A stretch of DNA of 64,000 nucleotides from Acidovorax delafieldii (GTDB taxonomy: Bacteria > Pseudomonadota > Gammaproteobacteria > Burkholderiales > Burkholderiaceae_C): contig NZ_VJWE01000017.1 of the NCBI RefSeq assembly GCF_007993815.1, positions 124,001 to 188,000 on the forward strand, read 5' to 3'. The position numbers and the translations under genes are program-made. The notes beneath the pieces were generated by a model. That model had not been told where the DNA came from and ran no database searches. It worked only from the letters and a program-made list of their open reading frames with translations. Shown here in pieces: positions 16,889 to 25,839 of the stretch (within the stretch, counting starts at the first letter, position 1; every line of letters starts with the position of its first letter).

Positions 16889-16979
16889 GGTCGGCAGGCA
16901 TCGATGACGGTATGTGGTTTCTTCCACGCTCCCAGCCAGATGCAACAGGGGCCCGCAGAGTCCCTGAACTATTCATGGG

Positions 16980-17012
16980 ATCAATACTGCGAATGGAATC
17001 AATCCATTTGAT
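16980..17012. promoter_or_regulatory. LysR/nod-box-like site in the divergent promoter region
   Basis: ATC (16998-17000), nine bases, GAT (17010-17012) is the core spacing of NodD boxes; a second ATC-N9-AAT half lies at 16980-16994. The same segment holds AATGGA-N5-TCCATT (16992-17008), which includes a T-N11-A dyad of the general LysR type. It lies in the 266-base gap between the LysR gene and the operon. No other strong signals were seen in that gap apart from the AAGGAG ribosome-binding site before 17155. Confidence 0.55.
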
Positions 17013-17154
17013 CTAAGTTAAGGCCGATCTTAATCTCGCTCCCGTCCTGCCACCTGGCAGACCCGATGAGGGGCTCACCCGTGCTACCGAGGCCCTGTCG
17101 AGCAAAGCGAAAACACGCCCAGCCTGGCTGGATGCGTAGAACAAGGAGACAACG

Positions 17155-18066
17155 ATGAAGACGGTACTTTCCCGCGCCGGGCAGGCGGCGGGCTGCATGT
17201 TGCTGAGCCTGCTGAGCGCACCCCAGGCCCAGGCTTTCGAAGGGGGCGTGTCGCCCTTCCCGGTCGGATCGACCGGCGAATACGTGGCCGGCCTGCCGCC
17301 CATTCCCGGGTTGTTTGTGCTGGAGCAGGTGCACCACACCACCTCCAGCGGTCTGTATGACAACCACGGCGACAAGCGACCCATCCCGTTCAAGCTGAGC
17401 GCAACCTCGGCCACCACGCGGCTGCTGGCGTCTTACGACATGACGGTGCTGGGCGCACGGCTGTATTCGCAGCTGGTGATTCCTGCCGTCTCCTTGCGCA
17501 CCGACGTCGCCGGCCACGGCGAGCGGCACAGCGGGGTGGCCAACATCACCGTCTCGCCCGCCGTGCTGCGCTGGAGCCTGACAGACAAGACCTATGCCGT
17601 GGCGGGCCTGGACATCGCGCTGCCCAATGGCTCCTACGACCCGCACCGGCCCAGCGTGTCCACCGGCTACACCTCGGTCCAGCCGGTGCTCGGGATTCGC
17701 CACACCGATCCGAGCGGCCTGGATATTGGCCTCATCAACCGCCTGATGGTGAACCGTGAAAACAGCACCACCCATTACCGCTCGGGCAGCGGCTATGTGG
17801 GCGAATTCACCGCTGGCTGGAACGTCGGCCCCTGGAAGATGGGCATGGTGGGTTCGTACCTTCACCAGTTCACGGACGACAAGCAAGGCGGCGCCACCAT
17901 CCAGAACAACCGCGCACGCAGCTTTGCGCTGGGGCCCTCGCTCAACTACAACGCCGGCCCCTTCAGCGTGAGCCTGAGCTACCAGCGGGGCCTCTACGCC
18001 GCCAATACCACCAAGAACAACGTGCTGGGCATCGGGATCGCCATTCCTCTGTGGATCAAGCACTGA
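17155..18066 (+). CDS. Outer-membrane MetA-pathway (phenol degradation) family transporter
   Basis: A 303-residue exported protein, signal peptide residues 1-27 (ending AQAQA). It resembles the Phenol_MetA_deg/SphA family of outer-membrane beta-barrel proteins found in aromatic catabolic operons: alternating amphipathic strands, conserved YVAGLPPIPGLFV near residue 41, ALPNGSYDP near residue 157 and a terminal ALGPSLNYNAGPF-type strand ending in an aromatic/charged tail. It is the first gene of the operon activated by the divergent LysR regulator and probably takes up hydrophobic aromatic substrate. AAGGAGA precedes the ATG. Confidence 0.8.
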   Translation: MKTVLSRAGQAAGCMLLSLLSAPQAQAFEGGVSPFPVGSTGEYVAGLPPIPGLFVLEQVHHTTSSGLYDNHGDKRPIPFKLSATSATTRLLASYDMTVLGARLYSQLVIPAVSLRTDVAGHGERHSGVANITVSPAVLRWSLTDKTYAVAGLDIALPNGSYDPHRPSVSTGYTSVQPVLGIRHTDPSGLDIGLINRLMVNRENSTTHYRSGSGYVGEFTAGWNVGPWKMGMVGSYLHQFTDDKQGGATIQNNRARSFALGPSLNYNAGPFSVSLSYQRGLYAANTTKNNVLGIGIAIPLWIKH

Positions 18067-18090
18067 CCTCGCACATTCGCACTGCACACC

Positions 18091-18579
18091 ATGACCCACA
18101 AATCTCTGATGGCGTTGCCCCTGCTGGCCGCCTGCGCGCTGGTCCATGCCGCCACGCCCGCCGAGCTGCAGGCGGTTTTCGACCGCTATGTGCAGGCCGT
18201 GCACGCGGCAGACATGGGTGCGGTGCGTGCGCTGATCGCCCCGGATGTCGAGCGATCGGACTACCCGGCTTGCACTGCGCCGATGGACAACCCGACCTGC
18301 CTGGCGCTCTACATCGACCAGACCGTGGTGCAGCCGCGCGCACGGCTCACTGTGCTTTCGGTGGAGGTGCGCGCCAGTGATTTGACCGCCCAGCTGGAGG
18401 TGCGCAGCCCGCTGTATGAGAAGGCGGGCGTGGAGCGCATCGTCGGCAGCGATGTGCTGCGCATCGAGGGCGGCCAGATCCGGGCCTTCCGCTTTGTGCC
18501 GGACTTCGCAGACCCCGCCACGGCCCGCTTCTTCTCCAGCATCGGCATCACGCGGCGCCCCCGCAGTTCCCAACCCTGA
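18091..18579 (+). CDS. Periplasmic NTF2/SnoaL-like protein of the catabolic operon
   Basis: A 162-residue protein with a short signal peptide (residues 1-20, CALVHA). The rest has an NTF2-like pattern: a long helix (ELQAVFDRYVQAVHAADMGA) followed by beta strands, as in SnoaL-type and nuclear-transport-factor-2-like proteins. It lies 24 bases after the MetA-type gene and 11 before the hydrolase gene. It carries no clear catalytic residues; binding of the substrate or an intermediate in the periplasm is a guess. Confidence 0.55.
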   Translation: MTHKSLMALPLLAACALVHAATPAELQAVFDRYVQAVHAADMGAVRALIAPDVERSDYPACTAPMDNPTCLALYIDQTVVQPRARLTVLSVEVRASDLTAQLEVRSPLYEKAGVERIVGSDVLRIEGGQIRAFRFVPDFADPATARFFSSIGITRRPRSSQP

Positions 18580-18590
18580 GTCTGAAATAG

Positions 18591-19763
18591 ATGTTCAAGT
18601 ATTTCCCCACCAACTACGTCTGGAACCTGTCCGTCGATCTCGCCATTGAAATGGGCGCGCGGATCGGCGAAATCGAGGAGATGTGCGCCCCCCTGCAAGA
18701 GGCCGCCAAGGCCCCGGATGCTGCTGGCACGCAGGCTTTTCGCGAGACCTGGGTGCGCATGGCCGACAAGCTCTGCGGACTGGCTGAAGAAGACGAAACC
18801 CGGGGTCGCATGCTTTCGGCCGGTGAGAAGTACCGGCGCGCTGCGAGCTACCTGATCACCGCTGAGCGGCTGCAGGCGCACAACGCACCGGGCCGCCTGA
18901 CCATCTACCGCCGCGAACTGGAGCTGTTCCTCAAAGGCTCGGCCCTGCTGGGCGATCCATTGGAGCGCGTGGAAATTCCGTACGAGGGAACCCACCTCTC
19001 TGCCCTCTATTACCCGGCCAAGGGGCTCCGGCCGGGCCAGCGGGTGCCGATTCTGGTGCAGCTCAACGGGCTGGACTCGACCAAGGAAATGAAGCACCTG
19101 GTTGGACTGCCTGCGTGGCTGGCCCACCGTGGCGTGTCCTCCCTGGTTGTGGATCAGCCAGGGACCGGCGAAGCCCTGCGTCTGCACGGACTGACCGCGC
19201 GGTACGACACCGAGCACTGGGCCAGCCGCGTGGTGGACTGGCTGGAGCAACACCCCGCCGTGGACCCGAAACGCATCGGCTGCGAAGGCGTGTCCCTGGG
19301 GGGTTACTACTGCCCGCGCAGTGTGGCGATGGAGCCGCGCTTTGCCTGCGGCGTGGCCTGGGGCGCGAACCACGACTGGCGGGACGTGCAAGAACGCCGC
19401 TTGCAGAAAGAAGGCGACTTCCCGGTGCCGCACTACTGGGCCCACGTGTGCTGGGTATGGGGTGCCAAGGACATCGACGACTTCATGCGGATCGCGCAGA
19501 ACGTGCACCTGGACGGCGTGGTCGAGAAGATCCGCGTGCCTTTCCTGGTCACGCACGGCGAGCGTGATTCGCAAATCCCGCTGAAGTGGGCGCACCGCAC
19601 CTACGAGCAGCTGGTCAACAGCCCCCGGCGAGAACTCAAGGTGTTCACCGACCGCGAAGGCGGCTCGCAGCACGCGAGCTTTGACAACAGCATCAATGCG
19701 GGCCACTACATCGCGGATTGGGTGGCAGAAGTCCTGGGCGGACACACCGCCTGCAGGGCTTGA
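18591..19763 (+). CDS. Alpha/beta hydrolase, dihydroxypseudooxynicotine-hydrolase/FrsA-like C-C hydrolase
   Basis: A 390-residue protein: an all-helical N-terminal cap (residues 1-125) and a C-terminal alpha/beta hydrolase domain. The nucleophile elbow is GVSLGGYY near residue 228 (Ser), with an acid in THGERDSQIP near residue 323 and a histidine in GGSQHASFDN near residue 363. This order and length match 2,6-dihydroxypseudooxynicotine hydrolase, a C-C bond hydrolase. In this operon it likely cleaves the product of extradiol ring opening made by the neighbouring VOC dioxygenase. The exact substrate is unknown. Confidence 0.75.
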   Translation: MFKYFPTNYVWNLSVDLAIEMGARIGEIEEMCAPLQEAAKAPDAAGTQAFRETWVRMADKLCGLAEEDETRGRMLSAGEKYRRAASYLITAERLQAHNAPGRLTIYRRELELFLKGSALLGDPLERVEIPYEGTHLSALYYPAKGLRPGQRVPILVQLNGLDSTKEMKHLVGLPAWLAHRGVSSLVVDQPGTGEALRLHGLTARYDTEHWASRVVDWLEQHPAVDPKRIGCEGVSLGGYYCPRSVAMEPRFACGVAWGANHDWRDVQERRLQKEGDFPVPHYWAHVCWVWGAKDIDDFMRIAQNVHLDGVVEKIRVPFLVTHGERDSQIPLKWAHRTYEQLVNSPRRELKVFTDREGGSQHASFDNSINAGHYIADWVAEVLGGHTACRA

Positions 19764-19801
19764 AGCCCCACCGCACCACTGACACCACAAAGGATCAAGA
19801 G

Positions 19802-20743
19802 ATGAACATCATTGGACCCGACGCGCTGGTTTTTGGCGTGGACGATATCGCCGCCTGCGCGCAATACCTGACGGACTACGGGCTGACCCCGGTCGGGGTG
19901 ACAGCACAGGGCGGGCGCTTCGAGGCACTGGACGGGACAGCCGTGGAGATACGCGCTCAGGACGACCCGGCGTTGCCGCCTTCGCTGGGCACAGCCAGCC
20001 TGCTGCGCGAAACCATCTACGGCGTAGCCGACGCGGCCACGCTCGATGCCATCGAGGCCGAACTGACCCGCGACCGCGTGGTGGTGCGCCAGGGCGACGT
20101 GCTGCGCACCACGGACGACCTGGGCTTTGCCCTCGCGTTCCAGGTCACCGTGCGCAAGCCGCTTTCGCTGCCTGCCGAATCCGTCAACGCCCCCGGGGCC
20201 GCGCCGCAGCGGGCTCCCAACGCGCTGGGTCTGCCGCCAGACCTGGTGGCGCGACCCCGCTCGCTGTCGCATGTCGTGTACTTCGTTCCGGACGCGGCCA
20301 AGGCCGAGGCGTTTTATGCCCGCCTGGGTTTTGTCTGCACAGACCGGTTCACAGGCGTCGGCCCCTTCCTGCGCCCTGCGGGCACGCAAGACCACCACAC
20401 GCTGTTCATGATCCAGACGCCCCCGTTCATGAAAGGCTGCGAGCATTTCACCTTCCACATGGGCGGCCCCACTGAGTTGCTGCTGGCTGGTACCCGCTTT
20501 GTGGAGAAGGGCTACCAGAGCTTCTGGGGCCCCGGGCGCCACCGGTTCGGCAGCAACTGGTTCTGGTACTTCAACTCGCCCCTGGGCTGCCATGTCGAAT
20601 ACGACGCAGACATGGACCAGCACGACAACACCTGGGCGCCGCGGGAGGTGCCGATGGGCGCCGATGCCTCGCAGCTGTTCCTGTTCCAGCACCGCGAGAA
20701 GTGGGCGCCCTCGGGCCCGCCGCCAGCGCAGGCGCACCATTGA
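19802..20743 (+). CDS. Two-domain VOC (type I extradiol) dioxygenase
   Basis: A 313-residue protein with two vicinal-oxygen-chelate modules. The N-terminal module (residues 1-115) is degenerate. The C-terminal module has candidate metal ligands: His in SLSHVVYFVPD near residue 158, His in QDHHTLFMIQ near residue 200, and Glu in CHVEYDAD near residue 266. This is the ligand set of 2,3-dihydroxybiphenyl-type extradiol dioxygenases. The start ATG 19802 has AAGGATCAAGAG upstream; the frame is open earlier but overlaps the hydrolase gene. It probably opens a hydroxylated aromatic ring made by the flavin hydroxylase. Comparable to FdeC-type enzymes of naringenin pathways (recalled, not checked). 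Confidence 0.75.
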   Translation: MNIIGPDALVFGVDDIAACAQYLTDYGLTPVGVTAQGGRFEALDGTAVEIRAQDDPALPPSLGTASLLRETIYGVADAATLDAIEAELTRDRVVVRQGDVLRTTDDLGFALAFQVTVRKPLSLPAESVNAPGAAPQRAPNALGLPPDLVARPRSLSHVVYFVPDAAKAEAFYARLGFVCTDRFTGVGPFLRPAGTQDHHTLFMIQTPPFMKGCEHFTFHMGGPTELLLAGTRFVEKGYQSFWGPGRHRFGSNWFWYFNSPLGCHVEYDADMDQHDNTWAPREVPMGADASQLFLFQHREKWAPSGPPPAQAHH

Positions 20744-20752
20744 GCCGGCACC

Positions 20753-21088
20753 ATGAAGCTGTGCCACTGGAGCGACCTGCCCGACGGCGCATCGCGGGGC
20801 TTTGACCCCGCAGGCCACGGCCAGGACACGGTCATCGTCGTGCGGCAGGGCCTGCGTTTGCATGCCTATGCCAACGTCTGCCCCCACGATGGCGTCCCGA
20901 TGGCATGGCGCAAAGACCGGTATCTGAATGCGGCTGGTGACCGCATCGTCTGCGCGGCCCACGGCGCACTGTTTGACATCGCCACCGGGGTGTGCACTCT
21001 GGGGCCGTGCCTGGGCGATGCGCTCACCCCCGTACCCCTGGTCCTGCAAGCCAATGGCGACGTCCATCTGGCGAATCCAAAAAAATGA
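20753..21088 (+). CDS. Rieske-type [2Fe-2S] ferredoxin
   Basis: A 111-residue single-domain Rieske protein. Cluster ligands are C-x-H in NVCPHDGVP (about residue 43) and C-x2-H in CAAHGALFD (about residue 65), with the linker expected of soluble Rieske ferredoxins. No reductase or oxygenase alpha subunit is encoded nearby, so its partner is either the FAD hydroxylase or the extradiol dioxygenase (for example re-reducing its iron). It begins 9 bases after the dioxygenase stop, within the operon. Confidence 0.85.
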   Translation: MKLCHWSDLPDGASRGFDPAGHGQDTVIVVRQGLRLHAYANVCPHDGVPMAWRKDRYLNAAGDRIVCAAHGALFDIATGVCTLGPCLGDALTPVPLVLQANGDVHLANPKK

Positions 21089-21104
21089 ACAAGGAGACAA
21101 ACCC

Positions 21105-22238
21105 ATGAGCCTATCTTCCCAACGCATCCTGGTTATTGGCGGCGGATTTTCCGGCATGGCAGCGGCCATTGAGCTGCGCAAGCAGGGCGCCAAGGTGGAT
21201 CTGGTCGAGATCGACCCGGGCTGGCGCAGCTATGGCGCCGGCATCAGCCTGGGTGGCGCGACGCTGCGGGCGCTGCGGCGTCTGGGTGTTCTGGAGGCCT
21301 TTCTGGCCCAGGGCAACGCCTCGGACGGCGTGAACCTGCACCTCCCCCATGGCCCCCTGGTGGCCACGCTGCCCACGCCCCGCATTGCGGGCGACGATGT
21401 GCCGGGGGGCGGCGCCATCCTGCGCCCGGTGCTGGCCCGCATCCTGGCCGAGGCCACCCGCGCAGCGGGCGCCAATGTCCGTCTGGGCTGCACCTTCGCT
21501 GCCATCGACCAGCAGGCTGACGGGGTGCTGGTGACTTTCACCGACGGCCAGCGCCAGCGCTATGACCTGGTGATCGGCGCGGACGGGCTCTACTCCAAGG
21601 TGCGCGAAGCCGTGTTTGAAAACGCCCCACGGCCGCGCTACAGCGGCCAGGCGGTGTGGCGCGCCGTGCTGCCCCGGCCGCCAGAGATCGAGACGGCCAC
21701 CATGTGGATGGGGCCCCAGATCAAACCCGGCGTGAACCCGGTCTCCAAGACCGAGATGTACCTCTTCGTCACCGAGCCGCGCCCCACCAACGACCATGTC
21801 GATCCCGCGACGTTTGTGGACACCCTGCGCGCGCTGCTGGAGGGCTTTACTGCCCCCACGCTGCAAGCTATCCGCAGCCAGATCGGCCCGGACTCGCAGA
21901 TCGTGTACCGCCCGCTGGAGGGGCTGCTCATGCCCCGACCCTGGTCACGCGGACGCGTGGTGTTGATCGGCGACACGGTGCACGCTACCACGCCCCACCT
22001 TGCATCGGGCGCCTGCATCGGCATCGAGGACGCGCTGGTGCTGGCCGATGAACTGGCGCAGTCAGCGGGCGACATGCCGGCTGCGTTGGCGGCCTTTGAA
22101 AGCCGCCGCTGGGAGCGCTGCCGCATGGTGGTGGAGAACTCGGCACGCCTGGGCGAGATCGAGATCGACGGCGGCGACAAGGAAGAGCACTCGCGCATCA
22201 TGCGGGAGTCCCTCATGGCGTTGGCTGAGCCCATCTGA
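21105..22238 (+). CDS. FAD-dependent aromatic hydroxylase (naringenin 8-hydroxylase-like)
   Basis: A 377-residue class A flavoprotein monooxygenase. Features are the FAD GxGxxG motif (ILVIGGGFSGMAAAIELRKQ, residues 8-27), GWRSYGAGISL near residue 42, the DG motif (YDLVIGADGLYSKVR near residue 154) and the GD motif (VVLIGDTVHATTPHLASG near residue 286). It uses NAD(P)H and O2 to hydroxylate an aromatic ring. AAGGAGA lies before ATG 21105. Together with the adjacent extradiol dioxygenase and Rieske ferredoxin, it resembles the FdeE/FdeC pair that attacks the A ring of naringenin; a hydroxypyridine or other phenol remains possible. Confidence 0.8.
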   Translation: MSLSSQRILVIGGGFSGMAAAIELRKQGAKVDLVEIDPGWRSYGAGISLGGATLRALRRLGVLEAFLAQGNASDGVNLHLPHGPLVATLPTPRIAGDDVPGGGAILRPVLARILAEATRAAGANVRLGCTFAAIDQQADGVLVTFTDGQRQRYDLVIGADGLYSKVREAVFENAPRPRYSGQAVWRAVLPRPPEIETATMWMGPQIKPGVNPVSKTEMYLFVTEPRPTNDHVDPATFVDTLRALLEGFTAPTLQAIRSQIGPDSQIVYRPLEGLLMPRPWSRGRVVLIGDTVHATTPHLASGACIGIEDALVLADELAQSAGDMPAALAAFESRRWERCRMVVENSARLGEIEIDGGDKEEHSRIMRESLMALAEPI

Positions 22239-22250
22239 AGCGAGGTCGCC

Positions 22251-23411
22251 ATGATCACAACCAATTCGCTGCGGGGCCGCGTGGCCCTGATGGTGGGCCA
22301 TTGCGCGGGCATGGTCGATCTGGTCGCGTTGCCGGTGTGGGTGGGCACGCTGATCTCGGTGTACCGCTTTGACCCGCAGCAGGCGGGCCTGCTGGCTACC
22401 TTGTTTCTGGCCGGGGCGGTCGCGGCCAGCCTGCTGCTGGCGCCGTTCTTCCAGTTGCTGCGTGGGCGCAGCGTGGCTACCACAGGGTTTGCTGGCGCTG
22501 CCGTGGCATTTGCCGCAGCCTCCACCACGCAACAGTTTGCCTTGCTGGCCCTGTTGCACGGCGTTGCCGGGGTGGCTGCGGGCGCGGCCCTGAGCGTTAC
22601 GCATGGCACCATCGCCCGCAGCCAGAACCCCCACCGCCTGTTCGCGCTGGTGGGCATGGCGCTGGGGGTGTTTGCCATCGTGTTCCTTGGCGGCACGCCG
22701 GTGCTGGTGGCGCAGCAGGGCGGGCCGGTGCTGTTCCAGGTGTTTGCCGGTGTCATGGCGGTGGGGGCGATGACTGCGGCAGTGGCGTTTCCCGCGCCTG
22801 ACATAGCGGGTGGTGCGGAGCGTTCACGGACGCCTGCCACGCCTTTGCCTGCCGCCGTCTGGTGGGGCGTGACAGGCATCGCGGCCCTGGGATTGGTGCA
22901 GTCCATGACCTTCAGCTTTCTGGAGCGCGTGGGCAGCGACCGTGGTTATGGCATGCAGGCGGTCACCGGGGTGCTCATTGCCCTGGGGGTGGTCAACCTC
23001 TTCCCTGCGGCCCTGGCGGCGGTGCTGGAAAAGCGCTGGGCAGCCCGCAACGTGCTGCTGGCGGGACCTGCGCTGCAGGCTTTTCTGGTGGTGGTGATCA
23101 TGAACTCGCCCGTGTTTGCACCCTATGCGGCGGCCGCCGCCGTGTTTGCGGCCGTGATGATCTTCACGCACACCTTTGCCTTTGGCGTGCTGGCGCGGCT
23201 GGACCCCAGTGGCCGTGCGCTGGCCGCGACTCCTGCCATGCTGATGTTTGGTGCGGCCATTGGTCCCATCCTCGGTGGCACGCTGGTCAAGGCCTGGGGC
23301 TATGGCAGCTTGGGGGTGGCCGCCTTGGTGATTGATGCAGTGGCGGTCTATGCATTTGCACGCATTCATCGTGCTCCGGGTACTGCAGTCGCAGTGAAAG
23401 GCATGGCATGA
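22251..23411 (+). CDS. MFS transporter of the catabolic operon
   Basis: A 386-residue protein with about twelve hydrophobic helices; the N-terminal half shows HCAGMVDLVALPVWVGTL then GLLATLFLAGAVAASLLLAP, typical of major facilitator proteins. A hydrophilic break around residues 184-197 separates the two six-helix bundles. It starts 12 bases after the FAD hydroxylase and overlaps the next Bug gene by 4 bases (ATGA). Import of the aromatic substrate across the inner membrane is the likely role. Confidence 0.75.
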   Translation: MITTNSLRGRVALMVGHCAGMVDLVALPVWVGTLISVYRFDPQQAGLLATLFLAGAVAASLLLAPFFQLLRGRSVATTGFAGAAVAFAAASTTQQFALLALLHGVAGVAAGAALSVTHGTIARSQNPHRLFALVGMALGVFAIVFLGGTPVLVAQQGGPVLFQVFAGVMAVGAMTAAVAFPAPDIAGGAERSRTPATPLPAAVWWGVTGIAALGLVQSMTFSFLERVGSDRGYGMQAVTGVLIALGVVNLFPAALAAVLEKRWAARNVLLAGPALQAFLVVVIMNSPVFAPYAAAAAVFAAVMIFTHTFAFGVLARLDPSGRALAATPAMLMFGAAIGPILGGTLVKAWGYGSLGVAALVIDAVAVYAFARIHRAPGTAVAVKGMA

Positions 23412-24427
23412 GCACGCCTTTTTCCTCAGTGCAGACCCAGCAGACTCGGCTCAGCCGCCGCGCCTGTCTGGTGGCGGCGGCAGCAGGCATGGCTGCGCCG
23501 TGGGTCCGCGCTCAGTCGGGGCGGCACATCACCTTCATCGTTCCCCAGCCTGCGGGCAACCCCAGCGACGTGTTCGCCCGAAAGCTCCAGACAGTGATGC
23601 AGCGCGAACTGGGCCAGACCATCGTCATCGAGAACCTGCCGGGCGCCGGTGGCTCCATCGGCGTGCAGCGCATGCTGAACGCGCCTGCCGACGGTGCAAC
23701 GCTGGTCGTTGCGTCGCAGACCGAGCCCATCCTCACCCCCTTGTCACTGGCCAGCGCGCGCTACAAGCCCGAGCAGATGCGCGCCATTGGCACACTGGGG
23801 CGGACCAGCTACGTGCTGGCAGGCCGGGCCGACATGCCCGCCACCACCCATGCACAGTTACTGGATATGGCGCGGCAAGCGGCGGCCGCAGGCAAGCCGC
23901 TGACCTTTGGGCACATCGGTCAAGGTTCGATGATCCACCTGATGGGGACGCAATGGGCGTGCCTGTGTGGCGTGCCGCTGGTGCACGTGCCGTACCGGGG
24001 TGTGCCACCGGTCGTGCAAGACCTCATGGGCAATCAGATCGATCTGTCCTTTGTGCCGCTGGGCGGCGCAGCGCTGAACATGCTGGAGACGGGCAAGCTG
24101 CGTGCCTTCGGCAGCACCGCCGCCAAAGCGCCTGCGCTGCTGCCGCACATCGCGCCCTTGAGCCAGCAGTCTGCAGCACTCAAAGGCTTTGAGTACACCG
24201 CCTGGGGTGCGCTGCTGGTGGCGCGCCATGCCCCCGACGCGGCGGTGCGTCGCCTGCACCAGGCCTTTGGCGTGGCCCTGCGCGACACCGAGGTCCAGAG
24301 CTTTCTGCGCGCCAATGGCACCGAGCCCCAGGAGCCTCTGTCACTGGCCGCCCTCGACAAGTTCTACCAATCCGAAATCCAGATTCACCAGGCCCTCGCC
24401 CGCACCGTGGGTGTGGTGCCCGAGTGA
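23408..24427 (+). CDS. Bug-family solute-binding protein, first copy in the operon
   Basis: A 339-residue TctC-like receptor with a Tat-like signal (LSRRACLVAAAAGMAAPWVRA, about residues 15-36; the pattern is SRRACL). Family blocks are ITFIVPQPAGNPSD, GQTIVIENLPGAGGSIG, and HVPYRGVPPVVQDLMGNQI. No membrane subunits accompany it. It overlaps the MFS gene and the GTG of the next frame, so it is embedded in the operon. Three Bug genes in one operon suggest binding of several substrates or intermediates, or sensory roles. Confidence 0.85.
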   Translation: MSTPFSSVQTQQTRLSRRACLVAAAAGMAAPWVRAQSGRHITFIVPQPAGNPSDVFARKLQTVMQRELGQTIVIENLPGAGGSIGVQRMLNAPADGATLVVASQTEPILTPLSLASARYKPEQMRAIGTLGRTSYVLAGRADMPATTHAQLLDMARQAAAAGKPLTFGHIGQGSMIHLMGTQWACLCGVPLVHVPYRGVPPVVQDLMGNQIDLSFVPLGGAALNMLETGKLRAFGSTAAKAPALLPHIAPLSQQSAALKGFEYTAWGALLVARHAPDAAVRRLHQAFGVALRDTEVQSFLRANGTEPQEPLSLAALDKFYQSEIQIHQALARTVGVVPE

Positions 24428-24444
24428 GCTGTGTACCCCCTGCC

Positions 24445-25242
24445 ATGACCAAACCCAAACGCCGCTTCGTGGACCTTTCCATCTATCTGGAAAACGATGT
24501 CCTGTCCGACCCGCCTCCCTTGGCGCCCAAGATCACATACCAGAAGCACGCCGACACGCTGCCCGAATTCATGGCCATGATCCCGGGCACCCGGCCTGAG
24601 GACTACCCGGATGGCGAAGCAGCTGCCGCCGAATGGGTGACGCTGACCACGCACAATGGAACGCACCTCGATGCGCCGTGGCACTTCCACTCCACGCAGG
24701 ACGCGAAGAACGGCGGAGCCCGCCCCTCCATCACGATTGACGAAGTGCCGCTGGAATGGTGCTTTCAGCCGGGTGTGAAGCTGGACTTCCGCCACCTGCC
24801 CGATGGCTATGTGGCCACCGCTGCCGATGTGGAGGCCGAGCTGGCCCGCATCGGCCACACACTGCAGCCGCTCGACATCGTGGTGGTCAACACCCGCGCG
24901 GGCTCGCGCTACGGGCACAAGGACTACCTGGGCGCTGGTTGCGGCATGGGCTACGAGGCCACCATGTACCTGCTGGAACGCGGTGTGCGCCTCACGGGCA
25001 CCGACGCCTGGAGCTGGGACGCACCGTTTTCATACACCGCCCAGCGCGTGGCGGAAACCGGCAACAAGGCCCTGATCTGGGAGGGCCACAAGGCGGGCCG
25101 CGACATCGGCTACTGCCACCTGGAAAAGCTGCACAACCTGGAGGCGCTGCCGCCGACGGGTTTCACCATCAGCTGCTTCCCCCACAAGATCCGCGGCGCC
25201 TCAGCAGGCTGGACGCGCGCGGTCGCCATTTTTGAAGATTGA
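24445..25242 (+). CDS. Cyclase-family metal-dependent hydrolase (kynurenine-formamidase-like)
   Basis: A 265-residue protein with the cyclase-family metal site HNGTHLDAPWHF near residue 73 (the HxGTHxDxPxH motif) and a later GHKDYLG and EGHKAGRDIG. Characterised relatives are zinc or manganese hydrolases such as kynurenine formamidase and isatin hydrolase. ATG 24445 yields the family-like start KRRFVDLSIYLEND; an in-frame GTG at 24424 overlapping the preceding stop would add seven residues and cannot be excluded. In the operon it could open a lactone or cleave an amide/dione intermediate. Confidence 0.7.
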   Translation: MTKPKRRFVDLSIYLENDVLSDPPPLAPKITYQKHADTLPEFMAMIPGTRPEDYPDGEAAAAEWVTLTTHNGTHLDAPWHFHSTQDAKNGGARPSITIDEVPLEWCFQPGVKLDFRHLPDGYVATAADVEAELARIGHTLQPLDIVVVNTRAGSRYGHKDYLGAGCGMGYEATMYLLERGVRLTGTDAWSWDAPFSYTAQRVAETGNKALIWEGHKAGRDIGYCHLEKLHNLEALPPTGFTISCFPHKIRGASAGWTRAVAIFED

Positions 25243-25257
25243 GTCAGGAGTTCGTTC

Positions 25258-25839
25258 ATGGGTTTTCCATCCATCCACCGCGTGGTTACCGGTCACAACG
25301 CGCAAGGTCGGGCCATCATTGCCAGCGATGGGCCGTTGCCCACGGTGGTCGAGATCGCCGCCATCCCAGGCACCGTGTTCCACGAAGTGTGGAGCACCTC
25401 CGAATCGCCCGCGGTCGTGGACAACGGCCCGGACCCGACGCTCGGCCCGCTGGTGCTGCCGCCCCCGCAGGGTGGAACGCGCTTCCGGTTTGTGGACATC
25501 CCGCCGGACACGCCGGAGTTTCTGGCCTACGGTGCCGAACGCATGCACGACGCCTTCCGCCAGGTGGGCGACGCTGCGGCGTCTACGGTGAAGGCCGACT
25601 CCCCCCACCCGCTGATGCACCGCACCGAATCGGTGGACTACGGTGTGGTGATCGAAGGCGAACTGACGCTGATCCTGGATGAGGGCGAAGTGCAGCTGTG
25701 CCCTGGCAGTGTGGTGGTGCAGCGGGGCACCAACCACGCCTGGGCCAACCGCTCGGGTGCGCCGTGCCGCATGCTGTTTGTGCTTGTCGATGGGCGCTTT
25801 GATGCGTCGGTGGCCGCACCTGCCAAGGAGCAGCCATGA
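25258..25839 (+). CDS. Cupin-domain protein
   Basis: A 193-residue protein with a single C-terminal cupin barrel (about residues 115-180): motif 1 appears as MHRTESVDYGVVIEGELTL and motif 2 as PGSVVVQRGTNHAW. Only some of the usual metal-binding histidines are kept (one in motif 1, one in motif 2). It sits between the cyclase gene and a Bug gene, overlapping the latter by ATGA. It may be an isomerase/decarboxylase or a binding protein of the pathway; dioxygenase activity seems less likely because of the incomplete ligand set. Confidence 0.65.
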   Translation: MGFPSIHRVVTGHNAQGRAIIASDGPLPTVVEIAAIPGTVFHEVWSTSESPAVVDNGPDPTLGPLVLPPPQGGTRFRFVDIPPDTPEFLAYGAERMHDAFRQVGDAAASTVKADSPHPLMHRTESVDYGVVIEGELTLILDEGEVQLCPGSVVVQRGTNHAWANRSGAPCRMLFVLVDGRFDASVAAPAKEQP

